DNA of 64,000 nucleotides from Curvivirga sp965219885 (GTDB lineage: Bacteria; Pseudomonadota; Alphaproteobacteria; UBA8366; Aestuariispiraceae): positions 1,240,001 through 1,304,000 of the forward strand of contig NZ_CBDCOT010000009.1 of assembly GCF_965219885.1 (NCBI RefSeq). The letters run 5' to 3'. Each line of letters begins with the position of its first letter. The stretch's first letter is position 1. Below, piece by piece: positions 60,440 to 64,000 of the stretch. The notes under the pieces are model-generated. The model had not been told where the DNA came from, made no database searches, and saw only the letters and a list, made by a program, of their open reading frames with translations. Both the position numbers and the translations under genes were made by a program.

Positions 60440-60700
60440 TTAAAGAGCCTTTACGCGTGCTGTCAAACGGCTGATCTTGCGAGCAGCTGTATTCTTGTGC
60501 AATACGCCTTTTGTTACACCACGGTGCAATTCAGGCATTGCCGCACGAACAGCAGATTCAGCAGCGGATTTGTCGCCGGAAGCAATTGCTTCTTCTGCGT
60601 TGCGTACGAATGTACGAATACGGCTTACACGATCGCGATTGCGTTCTGTGCGAACCTTAATTTGACGAATGCGTTTTTTGGCAGATTTTACGTTAGCCAT
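60440..60700 (-). CDS. rpsT: 30S ribosomal protein S20
   Basis: An 86-residue, very basic S20: MANVKSAKKRIRQIKVRTER, with a second conserved part HRGVTKGVLHKNTAARKISRL. It binds 16S rRNA early in small-subunit assembly. A strong promoter lies 42-70 bp upstream. Its place beside dnaA is common in alphaproteobacteria. Confidence 0.98.
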   Translation of the reverse strand: MANVKSAKKRIRQIKVRTERNRDRVSRIRTFVRNAEEAIASGDKSAAESAVRAAMPELHRGVTKGVLHKNTAARKISRLTARVKAL

Positions 60701-60741
60701 AATAATTATTCCGTTTTTAGCGTTAAGCTGAAGCAGGCGGG

Positions 60742-60770
60742 CTTATACGGCCCTTAGTGCCTTACGTCAA
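60742..60770 (-). promoter_or_regulatory. rpsT promoter
   Basis: On the minus strand TTGACG (60770-60765) and TATAAG (60747-60742) are separated by exactly 17 bp. Each matches the sigma-70 consensus at 5 of 6 bases. Transcription would start near 60735. Confidence 0.85.
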
Positions 60771-60889
60771 GTCCTGTGACCTCATTTAGCATAAAAAAAC
60801 TATAATATGAGGTGTTTTTTGTATTTTTATCCCGTTTTTCAGAGTTAGATTTCTTAAAAAAGAAAGAATCCAAAAAAGGGCATGTTTGG

Positions 60890-61666
60890 TTATTTATTTT
60901 TAAATTGTGGTTGTCGTTTTGCGGCAAATGCTTCCATGCCTTCTTTACGATCTTCTAGTGCAAATGTTGCGTGGAATGTGCGGCGTTCGAACAAAATGCC
61001 TTCTTTTAGTGTCGTTTCAAAGGCACGGTTCACGGCTTCTTTAGCAGCCATTGCAACTGGTCTGGACATGTTGGCTATCTTTTGTGCGGTCGTTACTGCT
61101 TCTTCAATCAAGTCGTCAGCCGGAATGATGCGACTAACAAGACCAGATCGTTCTGCTTCATCTGCATCCATAATACGACCAGTTAAGTTCATTTCCATGG
61201 CTTTGGATTTACCAACATAGCGAGGTAATCGTTGTGTTCCACCTGCGCCGGCAATGGTCCCAATGGTAATTTCGGGTTGACCAAATTTAGCAGTATCAGC
61301 AGCTAAAATAAAATCACACATCATTGCCATTTCACATCCACCACCCAAAGCATAACCAGCCACGGCTGCGATGACAGGCTTACGACATGTTGTTACATGT
61401 TCCCAGCCTTTTGTGATGAAGTTTTCCATATATACATCGATATATTCTTTATCTTTCATCTCTTTAATATCGGCGCCAGCAGCGAAGGCTTTTTCTGAAC
61501 CGGTTAGAACAATTGCACCAATTTCGTCATTTGCTTCCATTTCGTCTAACGCATTACCAAGGTCTTCGATTAAACCTGCACATAATGCATTTAAAGCTTT
61601 TGGACGGTTTAAGGTGATCAGACCCACATTACCGCGGGTCTCAACCAGAATATGTTCGTAGGCCAT
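60890..61666 (-). CDS. Enoyl-CoA hydratase
   Basis: A 258-residue crotonase-fold enzyme. The oxyanion-hole segments AFAAGADIKEM and GYALGGGCEMAMMCDFILAA and both catalytic glutamates (in GGGCEMA and FGQPEITIGTIAGAGGTQRL) are present, so hydration of 2-enoyl-CoA in beta-oxidation is likely. GGAG lies 8 nt before the ATG. It sits between rpsT and mutM, a layout frequent in alphaproteobacteria. Confidence 0.95.
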   Translation of the reverse strand: MAYEHILVETRGNVGLITLNRPKALNALCAGLIEDLGNALDEMEANDEIGAIVLTGSEKAFAAGADIKEMKDKEYIDVYMENFITKGWEHVTTCRKPVIAAVAGYALGGGCEMAMMCDFILAADTAKFGQPEITIGTIAGAGGTQRLPRYVGKSKAMEMNLTGRIMDADEAERSGLVSRIIPADDLIEEAVTTAQKIANMSRPVAMAAKEAVNRAFETTLKEGILFERRTFHATFALEDRKEGMEAFAAKRQPQFKNK

Positions 61667-61822
61667 TTCGGGCTCCTTTAATCTCGAAAGATAGTTCGTA
61701 TTCTATGTTTGTTTCATTTAAATTAATTGCACGGATTTAAGCCGAGCTTGCAATTTGATGCAAGTATGGAATTAAAAATTATGTCATAAAATTCCATTTA
61801 ACTGGTTTTTACGTAGTGCTTC

Positions 61823-62206
61823 TTAATTGTTATTTGCATTCATTGGTGCAAGCTCAAAATGCACTAATGTCTCACCGTTTTCTGTGTTTAGAGTTAGGCT
61901 TAGCTTTTCATTTTCTCTTGTGAATTCCGTTGCAGACTGTGCTGTCCAGCCAAGTTGCGGCATGGTTACTTTATAGAAACTTAAGATGCTTTCTTTATCT
62001 TTCATTCCACGCGCAGCGACCTGCACGATGCGTCCAGTCGGCGCGTCAAAGCTAACTTCACTTTCGGCAATCTCTGAAATTTTTTCAGGCAATGGTACTT
62101 CAGGAAGTATAGATAAGAAACCATCGGCATAAGAGGCAAAGTTCAGAAACACGAAAAATATGCCTGCTAATAGGAAGGCGTATGATCGTCGTAAATTATG
62201 TATCAT
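61823..62206 (-). CDS. Hypothetical secreted protein next to mutM
   Basis: A 127-residue protein. The signal peptide covers about residues 1-27 (ends FASYA). A small alpha/beta domain follows, with ILSFYKVTMPQLGWTAQ, a pattern often seen in small periplasmic proteins of unknown function. It is 57 bp after mutM and probably in its transcript. No function can be given. Confidence 0.75.
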   Translation of the reverse strand: MIHNLRRSYAFLLAGIFFVFLNFASYADGFLSILPEVPLPEKISEIAESEVSFDAPTGRIVQVAARGMKDKESILSFYKVTMPQLGWTAQSATEFTRENEKLSLTLNTENGETLVHFELAPMNANNN

Positions 62207-62263
62207 GCAAAGCCCCGTATGTGGTGAGTATTCTCTGTAGTTTTTCTTGCAAAATATCTTGCC

Positions 62264-63133
62264 CTATTTTTGGTGCTTTGGGCAATAGAAAGTGGAACGA
62301 CCAGATTGAGTGAAACGTTGAATTATACCGTCACACCCTTCCTTTCCGCATTCCTCGCCTTCTTTTCCATAGGCATCCCATTGATGCTGAAAATATCCAA
62401 GTTCTCCATCAGCTTTGCGATAATCCTTTAGGGAGGAGCCGCCCGCCGCTATTGCGTCACTTAGGACTTCTTTTACCACGTCTACCAAAAGAGATAATCG
62501 TTTGGTGCTGATCTTGTTAGCAGGGGTCTTTGGATTGATGTTACTGCGCCATAAAGCTTCACATATATAAATGTTACCAAGGCCAGCTACTACAGCTTGA
62601 TCCAGCATCACAGATTTAATGGCAGATTTTTTCTTTTGAATGGCATTGGCAAGTTGCTTTGTATTGAACTTGTCAGATAAGGGTTCGGGTCCGATATTGG
62701 CAAGAGATGGATGGTCTAATTCATTTGCTGTCGCAAATAAATCCATATATCCAAAACGGCGTACATCGTTATAAACGACGCGCCCGCCATCGTCTAAGGT
62801 GATTATAACATGATCATGTGGTTCTGCCAGTGGCCAGCTGTTATGTCCTGCTTGTCCGGAACTGGCTTTTACATCACCTGCTGCATTTATGGTAAAACGC
62901 CCGGTCATGCCCAAATGGATCATCCAGCTTTCACCTGAATCAAGTTGGACTAGAATATATTTTGCCCGTCTTGAAAGCGAAATAATTTCTGCACCCATTA
63001 AGCGCGTAGGAAAGTTTTCCGGAAAAGGAAAGCGTAAATCGGCACGACGTTGTTCCACATGATTGATTTTTCGGCCAATCATATGGGGTTCCAGACCGCG
63101 CATAACGGTTTCCACTTCAGGTAATTCAGGCAT
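62264..63133 (-). CDS. mutM: Formamidopyrimidine-DNA glycosylase (Fpg/MutM)
   Basis: A 289-residue repair glycosylase/AP lyase. It starts MPELPEVETVMRG, with the catalytic Pro2 and Glu3, and has the H2TH region VAGLGNIYICEALWRSNINP. The C-terminal zinc finger ends FTQSGRSTFYCPKHQ, with the conserved Arg. Its ligands look like Cys-x4-Cys ... Cys-x2-His, instead of the usual four cysteines. It removes 8-oxoguanine and formamidopyrimidines. GGAAAA precedes the start. Confidence 0.97.
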   Translation of the reverse strand: MPELPEVETVMRGLEPHMIGRKINHVEQRRADLRFPFPENFPTRLMGAEIISLSRRAKYILVQLDSGESWMIHLGMTGRFTINAAGDVKASSGQAGHNSWPLAEPHDHVIITLDDGGRVVYNDVRRFGYMDLFATANELDHPSLANIGPEPLSDKFNTKQLANAIQKKKSAIKSVMLDQAVVAGLGNIYICEALWRSNINPKTPANKISTKRLSLLVDVVKEVLSDAIAAGGSSLKDYRKADGELGYFQHQWDAYGKEGEECGKEGCDGIIQRFTQSGRSTFYCPKHQK

Positions 63134-63281
63134 GCTTTTAATTTTCCATTATGTTTTGTGATGAATGACTTATTATAGATATGGACTTCAGTAGGATTGG
63201 CAATAGAAAACAGCTTCACCTTATGGAAGTTATATATTAGAAGTGGTGGGGAGAATTGGATTTTTCTTTGGCAGGAATTTA

Positions 63282-64000
63282 ATGCAAAGACGCAGATTTA
63301 TTCAAGGGGTAGCGGCGAGTTCCATAGTGGGATCTGTTGTTGGTATGCCTGTATTGGCCAACGCAGAGAGTAAGTCGGATACATTAATTATTAATTACTA
63401 TAATAATTGGCAGCCTATAAGTTACGCAAGCGAGTCCAGCGTGGCTTCAGGGATGCTTATTGATATCTTAGATGCTGTTTTGAAGGATCGCATGGGATTA
63501 AAAATACGTCACCGTGGTTTGCCATGGGAACGTGCGCAACGTGAAGTGCAGCAAGGTAAGGCGGATGCGTTATGTGTGGTGCGAAATGAGGCGCGAGACG
63601 CCTATCTAAAATTTGCTTCCATACCAAGTTTTGAGCTTAAAGTTGTGTTTTTCTTTAATGAGCGGGTTGATAAGGCAACACTTCAAGCTGCAACCTCTAT
63701 GCATGATTTGCATGCTTTTTCCTTCGGTGAGCTTGTTGGGAATAGATGGGGGCAAGATAAGCTTAAGGATCATCCGAAAGTCGCCTGGGTTGCTGATCAA
63801 CAAAGTTTATTTGAAATGTTGTCACGCGGACGCATTGATATCGCGATGGTACCAAATGTTATAGGGCGATATTATCAATCCCGCTTAAGTATCAAAGATA
63901 GTATTGATTATTGTTCGGTTCCGTTCGTACAGCGTGAAACGCGTATGCAACTTGGTATTAATCGGAATTTTCCATATGTTGATGAGATTCTCAAGGAATT
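63282..64000 (+). CDS. Family-3 solute-binding protein with Tat-like signal, 3' truncated
   Basis: The frame runs from ATG 63282 to the window end (239 residues seen), with AGGA 6 nt upstream. The N-terminus MQRRRFIQGVAASSIVG has an RRRFI Tat-like motif before a hydrophobic stretch ending ANA. The mature part, with the segments YNNWQPISYA and GLPWERAQREVQQGKADALC, and later SRGRIDIAMVP, matches the amino-acid-type periplasmic binding fold seen in transporters and in signalling proteins. The ligand and partner genes are beyond the window. Confidence 0.8.
   Translation, partial: MQRRRFIQGVAASSIVGSVVGMPVLANAESKSDTLIINYYNNWQPISYASESSVASGMLIDILDAVLKDRMGLKIRHRGLPWERAQREVQQGKADALCVVRNEARDAYLKFASIPSFELKVVFFFNERVDKATLQAATSMHDLHAFSFGELVGNRWGQDKLKDHPKVAWVADQQSLFEMLSRGRIDIAMVPNVIGRYYQSRLSIKDSIDYCSVPFVQRETRMQLGINRNFPYVDEILKE

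Overview
The window looks like chromosome of a free-living, motile, probably marine alphaproteobacterium, with affinity near Rhodospirillales by inference. Evidence: moderately low GC, the replication block gyrB-recF-dnaN-dnaA followed by rpsT, an enoyl-CoA hydratase and mutM, several TRAP/TTT/peptide-type ABC importers, a chemotaxis receptor and an EAL-domain protein. No tRNA, rRNA or CRISPR array was seen.

Layout. 1-2 kb: end of a tripartite tricarboxylate transporter (TctA) and an AbrB-family membrane protein. 2-7.6 kb: chemoreceptor, small unknown protein, EAL protein, HxlR regulator and another small unknown. 7.7-17.7 kb: a four-carbon acid-sugar catabolic island. It holds an IPMDH-like dehydrogenase, OtnK kinase, OtnC decarboxylase and ABM-domain protein, facing a TRAP transporter (DctPQM), then a GntR regulator, Gfo/Idh/MocA oxidoreductase, SMP-30 lactonase and methylglyoxal synthase. 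A shared 12-bp word in both divergent promoters suggests one regulon. 17.8-28.2 kb: a GRDP-like protein, then a two-partner secretion locus: a TpsB pore, a 2417-aa TpsA with a variable C-terminal putative toxin, a 4-bp-overlapping immunity candidate and a decayed TpsA fragment.

28.2-34.7 kb: a NikABCDE-like ABC importer plus an EamA exporter. Upstream lie a Fur-like box, a cobalamin riboswitch that leads into a 20-codon ORF, and a Zur-like palindrome touching the importer's own leader. This may be a metal or metallophore transport cassette. 34.7-35.3 kb: a dispersed repeat and a possible methyltransferase remnant. 35.3-43.0 kb: a self-contained minus-strand operon of response regulator, sensor kinase, outer-membrane factor, adaptor and RND pump. 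43.3-52.7 kb: two recently duplicated LprI/SH3-like genes bracket a 54-aa membrane protein, an alkaline-phosphatase-superfamily enzyme and a five-gene peptide/opine/sugar-type ABC importer.

52.8-63.1 kb: conserved replication and housekeeping genes, all on the minus strand. The 827-bp gap between dnaA and rpsT has clustered GANTC sites beside an AT-rich block and is a weak oriC candidate. 63.3 kb to the end: start of a family-3 solute-binding protein with a Tat-like signal, cut by the window edge.

Functional names rest on reading motifs by eye; no database search was run.
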